DNA from: Candidatus Pacearchaeota archaeon
GTDB taxonomy: Archaea > Nanobdellota > Nanobdellia > Pacearchaeales > GW2011-AR1
Length of the DNA stretch: 5,919 bases
NCBI GenBank assembly: GCA_016186375.1
Contig: JACPLS010000023.1
Location: 1-5,919 of the forward strand
Reading direction: 5' to 3'
This document shows positions 1 through 5,654 of this stretch, one piece after another; the stretch's first letter is position 1; each line of letters starts with the position of its first letter. Both the position numbers and the translations under genes were made by a program. The notes beneath the pieces are model-generated. The model had not been told where the DNA came from and searched no databases. It saw only the letters and a list, made by a program, of their open reading frames with translations.

Positions 1-345
1 ATAGGAGCATTTAACCTTAAAAGAGGAGAGCTTATCATAGATCCTTCTGGAGATGGTAATACTCCTCAAAATTTTGACACAATTACTCTTAAAATTAGTA
101 ATTTAAAATATTTGTATTCTGAATCTGGAGAAAAGTTAAATTTTGGCAGAGTTGAATTGATGTCAACTAAGGGAGCCAAGACAAATGAAGTTGAACTAGT
201 TCTTAGATATGATTCTATTAAGTATGGCAATCAAGAATCTATAAAACTAATTACGGCTGCCTCAACTCCTTATAAACTTTCTATTGAAAATAAAAAGGAT
301 TCTGGAGGAACAGGAAATTATGTGGATTTCCTTATTGAGAGATAG
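1..345 (+). CDS. C-terminal part of a beta-rich protein of unknown function (5' end outside window)
   Basis: The frame is open from base 1 to a TAG at 343-345, giving at least 114 residues, so this is the tail of a gene that begins upstream. An in-frame TTG at 112 could be mistaken for a start, but the open frame and similar composition before it argue for one continuous protein. The sequence alternates hydrophobic and polar residues in short strands (for example ITLKISNL, VELVLRY, YKLSIEN, YVDFLIER) separated by Gly/Asp/Asn/Ser-rich turns, which suggests a beta-sandwich or extracellular-type domain. No membrane helix or catalytic motif is visible in this part. It lies directly upstream of a pilus/secretion ATPase, so a pilin-like or surface subunit is a reasonable inference. 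The class III signal peptide that would prove this would be at the missing N-terminus. I do not recognise a named family. Confidence 0.7.
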   Translation: MGAFNLKRGELIIDPSGDGNTPQNFDTITLKISNLKYLYSESGEKLNFGRVELMSTKGAKTNEVELVLRYDSIKYGNQESIKLITAASTPYKLSIENKKDSGGTGNYVDFLIER

Positions 346-356
346 TTTTATAAGTA
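346..356 (+). promoter_or_regulatory. TATA box of a leaderless promoter for the secretion ATPase
   Basis: The sequence TTTATAAG (347-354) follows immediately after the TAG of the upstream gene and is centred about 25 bases before the ATG at 376. That is the TATA-to-start distance expected when archaeal transcription begins at or next to the start codon. No Shine-Dalgarno sequence lies in the 30-base gap. This supports the 376 start and suggests the ATPase can be transcribed independently of the preceding gene. Confidence 0.6.
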
Positions 357-375
357 TGTAATTTCTTTTTATTAC

Positions 376-3300
376 ATGGTGATAGTAATTAATACTAATC
401 CTGCAATTCCTGCATTGCCGAGATTAGAAGATAAAAAAAAGATAAATGTCCGATACGCGCTAATTCCTCCTTATGCTTTCTCGCATATTTATTGGGATGC
501 CCAGTTAGGTGAAGTTGTTTATGAAATTGAAGAGCCTTTATTAAAAGAGCATGAAAAAGACGCTCTGGAAAAGCTTGAAAAAGCTATGTTGGAATTAATT
601 AATATAAATGTTGCAGTTGAAAATACACTTGAAGCCACTACTGCTTATATCGATAAAACTGCGAGATTATTAATTGATGAATTAAACCTTAGAATAAGCG
701 AGGAGGCATATGTTAGAATATTTTATTATTTATTTAGAGATTTTATTGGACTTAATGAGCTTGATCCCTTATTAAGAGACTATTTTATAGAAGATATTGA
801 ATGTAATGGCGTTGACACTCCTGTTTATGTAGTACACAGGATTTACAGAAATTTAAGAACAAATTTAATTTATCATGATATTGACAAACTTGCTAGTTTT
901 GTTGAGAAACTAGCCCAAAGAACAGGAAGATATGTTTCTTATGCCCAGCCACTGCTTGATGGATCTCTTCCTGACGGGAGTATAGACTTTGAAGAGCCTG
1001 TAATTTATAAGGAAAATGGAATTGTAAAGATAAATAAAATAGGAAAAGTAGTAGATAGATATTATAAAAAAGAAAAGAGTAATAAACCAGTGAATGTTAA
1101 AGGAATTGAAGTGGCTGCTTTTGGTATTGATTTTAAAATAAAATGGAAAAAAGCAGATTATGTTTACAGGCATAAATTAACTGAAGATATTTATGATCTT
1201 AAACTTGAATTTGGAAGGAAAATAAAACTTACGGGTAATCATAGTATATTTGTTTTGAAAAATATTGGAATCGTGGCTGAAAGAACAGATAAATTAAAAG
1301 AAGGAGATTATGTTGTCCTTCCTGGAAAAATTCCGGAGAATGACGTTATAGCAGAAATAAATCTAGCTAAAGAATTATCTTCAAGCTCAAAAAGTAATAT
1401 TTTAATATTGAGAAATATACCAATTGAGGTTTATGAAAAACATAAAGATGAATTAAATAAGTACTATCAAGAAAATTATAAAAACCTAAATCAGACATAT
1501 TATGAGCACAAGAATAAAAGAATAATTCCTATAAAGCTATATTATATTTTATCTGAAGAAGAGCTAAGAAAGTGTTATATTGGAACAACTTCCTCTCATC
1601 AAATTCCAACTTTTCTTAAAGTAGATAAGGAATTAATGAGATTTTTGGGGCTTTACATTGCTGAAGGATGGTTATACGATTATCAATCTTATGGTGTATG
1701 TTTTAGCTTACATAAAGATGAATTAGATCTTATAAATATGATAAGAGATGCTGCACAAAAATGCTTTAATTTGGAAACTTATGTTGAGCCCCCTCAAGAA
1801 AATGGGATTAAAGTTAAAGTGGATGACTTGATATTATGGCTTATAATGAAAGAAGTTTTTAAAGTAAGTAAGGGTGCAAAAGAAAAAAGAGTGCCGGAAC
1901 TAATTTTTAACACTTCAAAGGAATTGCAGAGTGAATTTATTAAAGCATGGCATGCAGGAGATTACAGCACCACAATGAGTAAAGACCTTGCAAATGAGAT
2001 TTCTTATTTAGCATTATTTAACGAGGATATGGCTGCTTTTTATAAGGGAAAGCCGAAAAAAACTTTTATTGGAAATAGGGCGATAATTAATAACGGTGCA
2101 TATTATTCAAACTTTTATACTCGTTCTGTGGAGAGACCTTATCCTTCTATGATTCCTTTAGAAATATTTAACCCACTTAACACAACTCATATGCGGTTAA
2201 AAAATAAGAGAATTGATAGATTAAGACTGATTAGAATATTAGATGAAATAAGATATAAGAGATTTGAGAATCCTGATGCTGCCCCGAAAAAGTTTATTTT
2301 AGAGTGGGAAAAAAGAGGATTTATTCAAAATGGAAGATTGAATGAAATGGGATTGAAGTTATTGGAGGAGATTAAACTTGTAAAAAATCTTATGGAATCT
2401 GATTTTTCATTTGCGAAGATTAAAAAAATATCGAGAGTTCAACCAACAAGTAATTATGTCTATGATTTCTCTGTGAAAGGTAATGAGAATTTTATAGCTG
2501 GATTTGGTGGTGTTTGCTGTCATAATTCGAGGGTCAACGCAACCTATACCAAAGATGTCACATCTCGCGGGCCAACATTTACTCTTAGAAAATTTACAAA
2601 AATACCATGGACACCTACTCAATTAATTGGAATGAATACTATCAGCCCAGAGATGCTTGCTTATTTCTGGCTATTGATACAATATAAATCCAGTATTTTG
2701 ATTTCAGGAGGAACGGCTTCTGGAAAGACCACACTATTAAATGCTCTTGCTTTTTTTATTCCTCCTGAAGCAAGAGTAGTAAGCCTGGAGGACACTAGAG
2801 AATTAAATATTCCCAGAGAAAACTGGTTACCTGCTGTAGCAAGAACGTCTATTGGAATAGGGAAAGTAGGAGAAGTTGACCTATTTGCAATTTTAAAAAA
2901 TTCTTTCAGACAGAATCCTGATTATTTAATTGTGGGGGAAGTAAGAGGTAAAGAAGCCTCTGTTCTATTTCAAGGAATGGCATCTGGGCACGCTTCAATA
3001 AGCACAATGCACGCAGATTCAGTGGATACATTAATCAGAAGATTACAAACTCCTCCAATTAATTTATCTCCGACATTGGTCAATTCATTAGATTGTGTTG
3101 CTATTGCAACACATGCCCTAGTTGGAAAACATGAAACAAGAAGATTAAGAGAGGTAGTTGAAATAGTGAATGTCAACAGAGACGGAACTGCTTTAATAAA
3201 TACTCCTCTTATTTGGGATCCAAAAGGAGATATATTTTATTTCAAAAAACAAAGCAAGGTCTTTGAGAAGATCTCGGCAAGGCAAGGAATTTCTACTGAA

Positions 3301-3450
3301 AAGCTTGAGAAAGAGTTTGTTACGAGAACAAAATTACTCTATGAAATGTTCAAACAAAAAGTATTTGGCTTTGAAGAAGTGCAAAAAGTTGTAAATGATT
3401 ATTATAAAAACCCTGTTGAAGTCTTGAATAAGTTTAATATTATTGAGTGA
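376..3450 (+). CDS. Type II/IV secretion system ATPase (VirB11/TadA/FlaI/KlbA superfamily) interrupted by an intein
   Basis: This is the hexameric cytoplasmic motor that hydrolyses ATP to drive pilus, archaellum-like or secretion-fibre assembly at the inner face of the membrane. The precursor has 1024 residues: N-extein 1-201, intein 202-717, C-extein 718-1024. The spliced product is 508 residues, normal for FlaI/KlbA-type ATPases. The N-extein carries the FlaI-like N-domain (DPLLRDYFIEDIECNG region) and the first half of the conserved LPDGSRVNAT motif. The C-extein carries Walker A GGTASGKTT (778-786, Lys784), the Asp box VVSLEDTREL (801-810), Walker B YLIVGEVRG (850-858, Glu855) and the His box GHASISTMHAD (871-881). 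All nucleotide-binding elements are intact, so the motor should be active once spliced. The start is chosen because of the leaderless TATA box 25 bases upstream; GTG at 379 is the only close alternative. The platform genes it probably serves begin 850 bases downstream, beyond a toxin-antitoxin pair. Whether the system is a pilus, an archaellum relative or a secretion device cannot be decided here. Confidence 0.95.
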   Translation: MVIVINTNPAIPALPRLEDKKKINVRYALIPPYAFSHIYWDAQLGEVVYEIEEPLLKEHEKDALEKLEKAMLELININVAVENTLEATTAYIDKTARLLIDELNLRISEEAYVRIFYYLFRDFIGLNELDPLLRDYFIEDIECNGVDTPVYVVHRIYRNLRTNLIYHDIDKLASFVEKLAQRTGRYVSYAQPLLDGSLPDGSIDFEEPVIYKENGIVKINKIGKVVDRYYKKEKSNKPVNVKGIEVAAFGIDFKIKWKKADYVYRHKLTEDIYDLKLEFGRKIKLTGNHSIFVLKNIGIVAERTDKLKEGDYVVLPGKIPENDVIAEINLAKELSSSSKSNILILRNIPIEVYEKHKDELNKYYQENYKNLNQTYYEHKNKRIIPIKLYYILSEEELRKCYIGTTSSHQIPTFLKVDKELMRFLGLYIAEGWLYDYQSYGVCFSLHKDELDLINMIRDAAQKCFNLETYVEPPQENGIKVKVDDLILWLIMKEVFKVSKGAKEKRVPELIFNTSKELQSEFIKAWHAGDYSTTMSKDLANEISYLALFNEDMAAFYKGKPKKTFIGNRAIINNGAYYSNFYTRSVERPYPSMIPLEIFNPLNTTHMRLKNKRIDRLRLIRILDEIRYKRFENPDAAPKKFILEWEKRGFIQNGRLNEMGLKLLEEIKLVKNLMESDFSFAKIKKISRVQPTSNYVYDFSVKGNENFIAGFGGVCCHNSRVNATYTKDVTSRGPTFTLRKFTKIPWTPTQLIGMNTISPEMLAYFWLLIQYKSSILISGGTASGKTTLLNALAFFIPPEARVVSLEDTRELNIPRENWLPAVARTSIGIGKVGEVDLFAILKNSFRQNPDYLIVGEVRGKEASVLFQGMASGHASISTMHADSVDTLIRRLQTPPINLSPTLVNSLDCVAIATHALVGKHETRRLREVVEIVNVNRDGTALINTPLIWDPKGDIFYFKKQSKVFEKISARQGISTEKLEKEFVTRTKLLYEMFKQKVFGFEEVQKVVNDYYKNPVEVLNKFNIIE
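979..2526 (+). mobile_element. Intein with LAGLIDADG homing endonuclease inside the secretion ATPase
   Basis: This in-frame protein intron covers precursor residues 202-717 (516 residues). It would excise itself after translation and join LPDG to SRVNAT. Block A begins at Ser202 (SIDFEEPVIY). Block B contains the TxxH motif TGNH (286-289). Two LAGLIDADG motifs follow: LGLYIAEGW (424-432, acidic Glu430) and FIKAWHAGDY (521-530, acidic Asp529). Block F is VYDFSVKGNENFIAG and block G ends in CCHN, with penultimate His716 and terminal Asn717, followed by Ser718 as the +1 nucleophile. Every residue needed for splicing is present, and the endonuclease has both acidic metal-binding positions, so it looks recently active. 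The second LAGLIDADG motif has Tyr in place of the usual final Gly. Hand counts of three 60-base lines in each part give fewer G/C in the intein (12-19 of 60) than in the exteins (22-26 of 60), which fits acquisition by homing. The boundaries are inferred from the restored extein motif; the exact ends are confident to within a residue. Confidence 0.95.
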
Positions 3451-3524
3451 TGCTTTTTTTCTACTTTGAAGACTTTAAAAAATCTTTTGAGGAAATTAGA
3501 AAATATCTTAGGCCAAAAAGCTAA
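3450..3524 (+). CDS. Doubtful 24-codon ORF overlapping the ATPase stop
   Basis: An ATG at 3450 overlaps the ATPase TGA (TGATG arrangement) and opens a 24-residue frame ending in TAA, reading MLFFYFEDFKKSFEEIRKYL then RPKS. The composition (aromatic start, amphipathic Lys/Glu helix) looks protein-like, and the start-stop overlap is typical of translational coupling. Against it, the ORF is very short, a T-run lies inside it, and the ATPase frame is also open here for 32 codons after the TGA, so open frames come easily in this stretch. It may be a microprotein, the truncated head of a gene lost when the downstream cassette arrived, or chance. No family is recognisable. Confidence 0.2.
   Translation: MLFFYFEDFKKSFEEIRKYLRPKS
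3454..3467 (+). terminator. Candidate T-tract terminator after the ATPase gene
   Basis: A run of seven T residues (3454-3460) followed by CTACTTT begins four bases after the ATPase stop codon. Archaeal RNA polymerase commonly terminates at U-rich tracts without a hairpin, and no convincing stem precedes this one. The next genes have their own promoter, which is consistent with a transcript end here. Confidence 0.4.
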
Positions 3525-3576
3525 TACTGGAATAAATCTTTGCCGATGACTACTTAATCATCTTGAACCAAATAGA

Positions 3577-3590
3577 GAAAGATATAAATA
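3577..3590 (+). promoter_or_regulatory. BRE/TATA promoter of the toxin-antitoxin pair
   Basis: A purine-rich GAAAG (3577-3581) is followed by ATATAAATA (3582-3590), which matches an archaeal BRE plus TATA box. The TATA centre is about 26 bases before the ATG at 3612, so the transcript is probably leaderless or nearly so. It gives the toxin-antitoxin pair expression independent of the ATPase gene. Confidence 0.65.
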
Positions 3591-3594
3591 CTAT

Positions 3595-3608
3595 GTATAT
3601 ACGGTATA
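3595..3608 (+). promoter_or_regulatory. Candidate autoregulatory operator (overlapping GTATA/TATAC half-sites)
   Basis: Between the TATA box and the antitoxin ATG lie three alternating half-sites: GTATA (3595-3599), TATAC (3598-3602) and GTATA (3604-3608). The first two form the perfect 8-base palindrome GTATATAC. The last two form an 11-base inverted repeat with one central base. AbrB/MazE-type antitoxins are known to bind palindromes over their own promoters and repress them, so this position, over the transcription start, is where such an operator is expected. The AT-rich background makes short palindromes common, so the call is tentative. Confidence 0.4.
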
Positions 3609-3611
3609 AAC

Positions 3612-3833
3612 ATGGCAGATGTAGAAAATAAGTTACAAAGATGGGGAAACTCTTTTGGGATAGTTATACCTCTAGAAGTTGTAAGAAGAAAGAAAATGAG
3701 AGAAGGAGAGAAAATAAAGGCAATTATAGTTAAGAAAAGCAATGTGTTACGAGAAACTTATGGCTCACATAAATTCTCAAAACCAGTTTCTCGTTTAATG
3801 AAAGAAATGGATAAAGAATTGTACGATGAATAA
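3612..3833 (+). CDS. AbrB/MazE-like (SpoVT-AbrB fold) antitoxin, VapB-type
   Basis: This 73-residue protein is the probable antitoxin and transcriptional repressor of the pair. Residues 7-42 read as the swapped-hairpin AbrB fold: KLQRWGNSFGIVIPLEVVRR, then a basic turn and the strand KIKAIIVKK. The RWGNSxGIxIP signature is the family hallmark, and the N-terminal part should bind DNA as a dimer. Residues 54-73 form a charged amphipathic tail (KFSKPVSRLMKEMDKELYDE) of the kind that wraps over and blocks the active site of a PIN toxin. The ATG at 3612 is supported by the TATA box about 26 bases upstream and by the absence of an earlier in-frame start near it. The 3' end overlaps the toxin start by 8 bases (ATGAATAA), so the two are translationally coupled. 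Family membership is clear; antitoxin function is inferred from the toxin next door. Confidence 0.88.
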   Translation: MADVENKLQRWGNSFGIVIPLEVVRRKKMREGEKIKAIIVKKSNVLRETYGSHKFSKPVSRLMKEMDKELYDE

Positions 3834-4212
3834 GATGCATCAAGAAATAACAGAAACTTTTTTGTTTGATACTTATGCTATAATGGAAATTTTAGAAAAA
3901 AATGAAGCTTATGAAATATATCTGGACGCCGATATCATAATAAATGACTTTATTTTTGCAGAGCTATGTTACAATCTTACTAAAGAAAAACATCCAAATC
4001 TTAAAGAGATACTTGACAAATATGCACAACATATTTCTTATGCTGAACCTGAAACTATTAGAAAGGCGATGGAATTTAGACTAAATTGGAAAGATAGAAA
4101 TGTATCAATTACAGATTGTATTGGTTATGTAATGGCGAAAGACTTAGGAATAAAATTCCTTACAGGAGACAAGGAATTTGAGAACATTGAGAATGTTGAG
4201 TTTGTAAAATAA
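3826..4212 (+). CDS. PIN-domain ribonuclease toxin, VapC-type
   Basis: This 128-residue protein has the size and acidic residues of a VapC toxin, a Mg2+-dependent endoribonuclease that in known cases cuts tRNA or rRNA to halt translation. The four conserved acids are Asp15 in FLFDTYAIMEIL, Glu46 in DFIFAELCYNL, Asp97 in SITDCIGYVMAKDLG, and Asp115 in FLTGDKEFENI. The domain runs from about residue 12 to the end with no truncation, so it should be catalytically competent. The TDCIGY and TGDKEF motifs are canonical for the family. The ATG at 3826 overlaps the antitoxin stop by 8 bases; an alternative ATG at 3835, one base past that stop, would remove three residues without touching the domain. 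The antitoxin-toxin order is typical of vapBC operons. The RNA target cannot be read from sequence. Confidence 0.92.
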   Translation: MNKMHQEITETFLFDTYAIMEILEKNEAYEIYLDADIIINDFIFAELCYNLTKEKHPNLKEILDKYAQHISYAEPETIRKAMEFRLNWKDRNVSITDCIGYVMAKDLGIKFLTGDKEFENIENVEFVK

Positions 4213-4268
4213 TCTTTAACGCTATTTAGTATTTAAAAAACAAATAGAAAAAGTAACTGCCCTTATAT

Positions 4269-4284
4269 GAAAGGTATTTAAATA
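4269..4284 (+). promoter_or_regulatory. BRE/TATA leaderless promoter of the platform-gene operon
   Basis: GAAAGG (4269-4274) followed by TATTTAAATA (4275-4284) matches a BRE plus TATA box, centred about 24 bases before the ATG at 4304. The 91-base gap after the toxin gene holds no other gene. This promoter would drive the four downstream genes as one unit, separate from the toxin-antitoxin transcript. Confidence 0.6.
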
Positions 4285-4303
4285 GGGTGGGCTTTTTAAG
4301 ATA

Positions 4304-4465
4304 ATGGAAAAAGAGGACATAACTTTAATTGCCCAGTTACTTACAGGGATAAAAGACGCCATTGAAAGGCTAGAGGAAGGCGTTAAAAAGAAAGATGCAG
4401 AAAAAGTTACCTCTGCCAAAAAAGAAATTCTTTATTTTCAAAGCCAAATAGACAGCTTACTATAA
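4304..4465 (+). CDS. Small helical protein of unknown function (53 residues), first gene of the platform operon
   Basis: The ATG at 4304 opens a 53-codon frame ending in TAA at 4463-4465. The protein is almost entirely predicted helix. Residues 5-25 (DITLIAQLLTGIKDAIERLEE) and 31-53 (DAEKVTSAKKEILYFQSQID then SLL) look like two amphipathic helices separated by a Lys-rich turn (GVKKK, 26-30), a helical-hairpin pattern. There is no signal peptide, membrane helix or cysteine, so it should be cytoplasmic. Support for its being real comes from the leaderless promoter with correct spacing, one base between its stop and the next ATG, and the charged, well-balanced composition. Its place at the head of a TadC-like operon suggests a role in the same machine, perhaps as an adaptor or partner of the following coiled-coil protein. 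I do not recognise a family. Confidence 0.8.
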   Translation: MEKEDITLIAQLLTGIKDAIERLEEGVKKKDAEKVTSAKKEILYFQSQIDSLL

Positions 4466-4466
4466 A

Positions 4467-4889
4467 ATGTTAGACGCACTAAAACAAAATGTAGAAACTG
4501 AAATAGAAGTTCTTAGAGAAGTCTCTAATAATATAAGAAGGCTTGATTATGCAAGCCCGTCTGAAAGGAAGCTCCTTCAGACCTCCATCGAATCTTTAAG
4601 AGCAAGCCTTAAACTCGTCAATAACTCTATTCCTAAACTATTGGAAGAAATTTCCCTTACGCAGAAACTTCCTCAAAAAGAAAAAGCGACGGGCCTTGAA
4701 AAAATTGAATTTAAAGGTGAGGAAGCAGTTATTAAAGTTACATTAAAGAAAGAAGACAGAGAAATATTTCTGCAACAACTAAGCATAAATGAGAATTTAA
4801 TTAAAAAATTAAAAAAGAAAAGAGTTAGCACCGAGGAGAAAGTTGAAGAATTTAAGGCTGCAAGAGGTTACCTAAAATTTTCGCAATGA
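4467..4889 (+). CDS. Coiled-coil cytoplasmic protein of unknown function, possibly a detached N-terminal part of a FlaJ/TadC-like protein
   Basis: This 140-residue protein has no signal peptide or membrane segment. Residues 1-66 form long amphipathic helices with coiled-coil character, broken near ASPSER (29-34). Residues 77-93 look like two short strands (GLEKIEFKGEEAVIKVTL). Residues 94-119 form a strongly charged helix with EREIFL-like spacing (KEDREIFLQQL) ending in KKLKKKR, and the tail ends GYLKFSQ. It starts one base after the preceding stop, and its TGA overlaps the ATG of the TadC-like gene as ATGA, so the two are translationally coupled. Some archaeal FlaJ/TadC-type proteins have a soluble region before the first membrane helix, and this protein may be that region encoded separately; this is inference. 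Its job is probably to link the ATPase to the membrane platform or to scaffold it. No named family is recognised with certainty. Confidence 0.82.
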   Translation: MLDALKQNVETEIEVLREVSNNIRRLDYASPSERKLLQTSIESLRASLKLVNNSIPKLLEEISLTQKLPQKEKATGLEKIEFKGEEAVIKVTLKKEDREIFLQQLSINENLIKKLKKKRVSTEEKVEEFKAARGYLKFSQ

Positions 4890-5653
4890 CTATATTGACG
4901 ACAGTTGTTGCTTTTTTATTATCGGTTTTAATATCGGTTTTCTTACTTTTCTATAATATGCAATTATCTTACCCATTTTTTGTTTTATATGAAGGAAGTT
5001 ACATGTCAAGAATCTTTAATATTTTTTGGATTCCGATCGTTATGCCATTTGTGACTTTTCTTATATTGTATTACTACCCCTCCACAGAAAGAGACTCCTT
5101 GGCAAAAAGAATAGATCAAGAACTTCCTTTTGCAGTGATTCATATGAGCTCTATTTCTGGGTCTGGAATAGAGCCTACTGAAATATTTAAAATAATTGGA
5201 TTAAGCAGAGAATATCCTTTTTTGCGAAAGGAAATAAGAAAAGTTCTTAATCAGATTAATCTTTATGGATATGATTTAGTTACTTCATTGAATAATGTAT
5301 CTAAAACAACTCCGAGCACAAAACTGGCAGAACTATTTTCTGGACTGTCAACAACAATAACTTCGGGGGGAAACTTAAGTGAATTTTTTGCTAAGAGAGC
5401 TGATTCCTTGCTGATAACTTACAGATTAGACAGAGAAAAATATACTAAAATCGCTGAGACTTTTATGGATATATATATTAGTATAGTTATTGCTGCCCCT
5501 ATGATTTTAATGATTTTATTGGTTTTGATTTCTCTTTCCAGCTATAATGTTGGGCTCTCTACAGACCAGCTTACTGCATTGATAATTGGTATAATGGGGG
5601 TTATAAACGTGATATTTATATTTATATTGCACTTAAAACAACCTAGATATTAA
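4886..5653 (+). CDS. TadC/FlaJ-like (T2SS F domain) membrane platform protein
   Basis: This 255-residue integral membrane protein is the probable inner platform on which the secretion ATPase acts to add or extract pilin-like subunits. Predicted topology is four helices: about 4-23, 43-63, 194-218 and 229-249. A cytoplasmic T2SSF domain lies between the second and third. In that domain, ELPFAVIHMSSISGSGIEPTE (79-99, a conserved helix pair) and the SGGNLSEFFAKRA segment (160-172) match the family pattern. The length fits a single-domain TadB/TadC-type subunit; archaellar FlaJ usually carries a duplicated arrangement in one chain. The start overlaps the upstream stop (ATGA), and the next gene begins one base after the TAA, so it is inside a coupled operon. 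No residues appear missing. The family call is strong; the transported substrate is unknown. Confidence 0.9.
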   Translation: MTILTTVVAFLLSVLISVFLLFYNMQLSYPFFVLYEGSYMSRIFNIFWIPIVMPFVTFLILYYYPSTERDSLAKRIDQELPFAVIHMSSISGSGIEPTEIFKIIGLSREYPFLRKEIRKVLNQINLYGYDLVTSLNNVSKTTPSTKLAELFSGLSTTITSGGNLSEFFAKRADSLLITYRLDREKYTKIAETFMDIYISIVIAAPMILMILLVLISLSSYNVGLSTDQLTALIIGIMGVINVIFIFILHLKQPRY

Positions 5654-5654
5654 A

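Noticed and set aside
112..345. TTG at 112 as the start of a 77-residue gene
   Set aside because: The same frame is open back to base 1 with equally protein-like sequence, and no promoter or ribosome-binding motif precedes the TTG. It is better read as the tail of a longer gene.
910..1173. Opposite-strand ORF of 87 codons within the ATPase/intein region (also 2407-2622, 2970-3176, 3554-3742, 4222-4419 and 5633-5917)
   Set aside because: Each lies antisense to a confidently assigned gene or its promoter, and the translations lack domain features, so they are shadows of the real frames.
2509..2520. Adjacent cysteines Cys714-Cys715 before the intein terminal His-Asn as a redox switch for splicing
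   Set aside because: The splicing nucleophiles are Ser202 and Ser718, so there is no catalytic cysteine for these to trap in a disulfide. Nothing else supports redox control.
3451..3549. Read-through frame after the ATPase TGA (32 further codons ending at a TGA), as a lost C-terminal extension or degraded TadC fragment; it includes TAATACTGGAA (3522-3532), also found at 5888-5898 in the second TadC-like gene
   Set aside because: The ATPase already ends at a normal family length. The 11-base match encodes only Asn-Thr-Gly in common, and alignment of the surrounding residues gives almost no identity, so chance is more likely than a gene remnant.
3545..3562. Small inverted repeat GATGA-N8-TCATC in the spacer before the toxin-antitoxin promoter
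   Set aside because: The 5-base stem with an 8-base loop is too weak to call a hairpin terminator or operator in this composition, and it is not followed by a T-run.
4293..4297. T-run (TTTTT) before the 53-residue gene as a terminator for the toxin gene
   Set aside because: It lies between the TATA box and ATG of the next gene and is only five bases long, so it is better explained as part of the initiator region.
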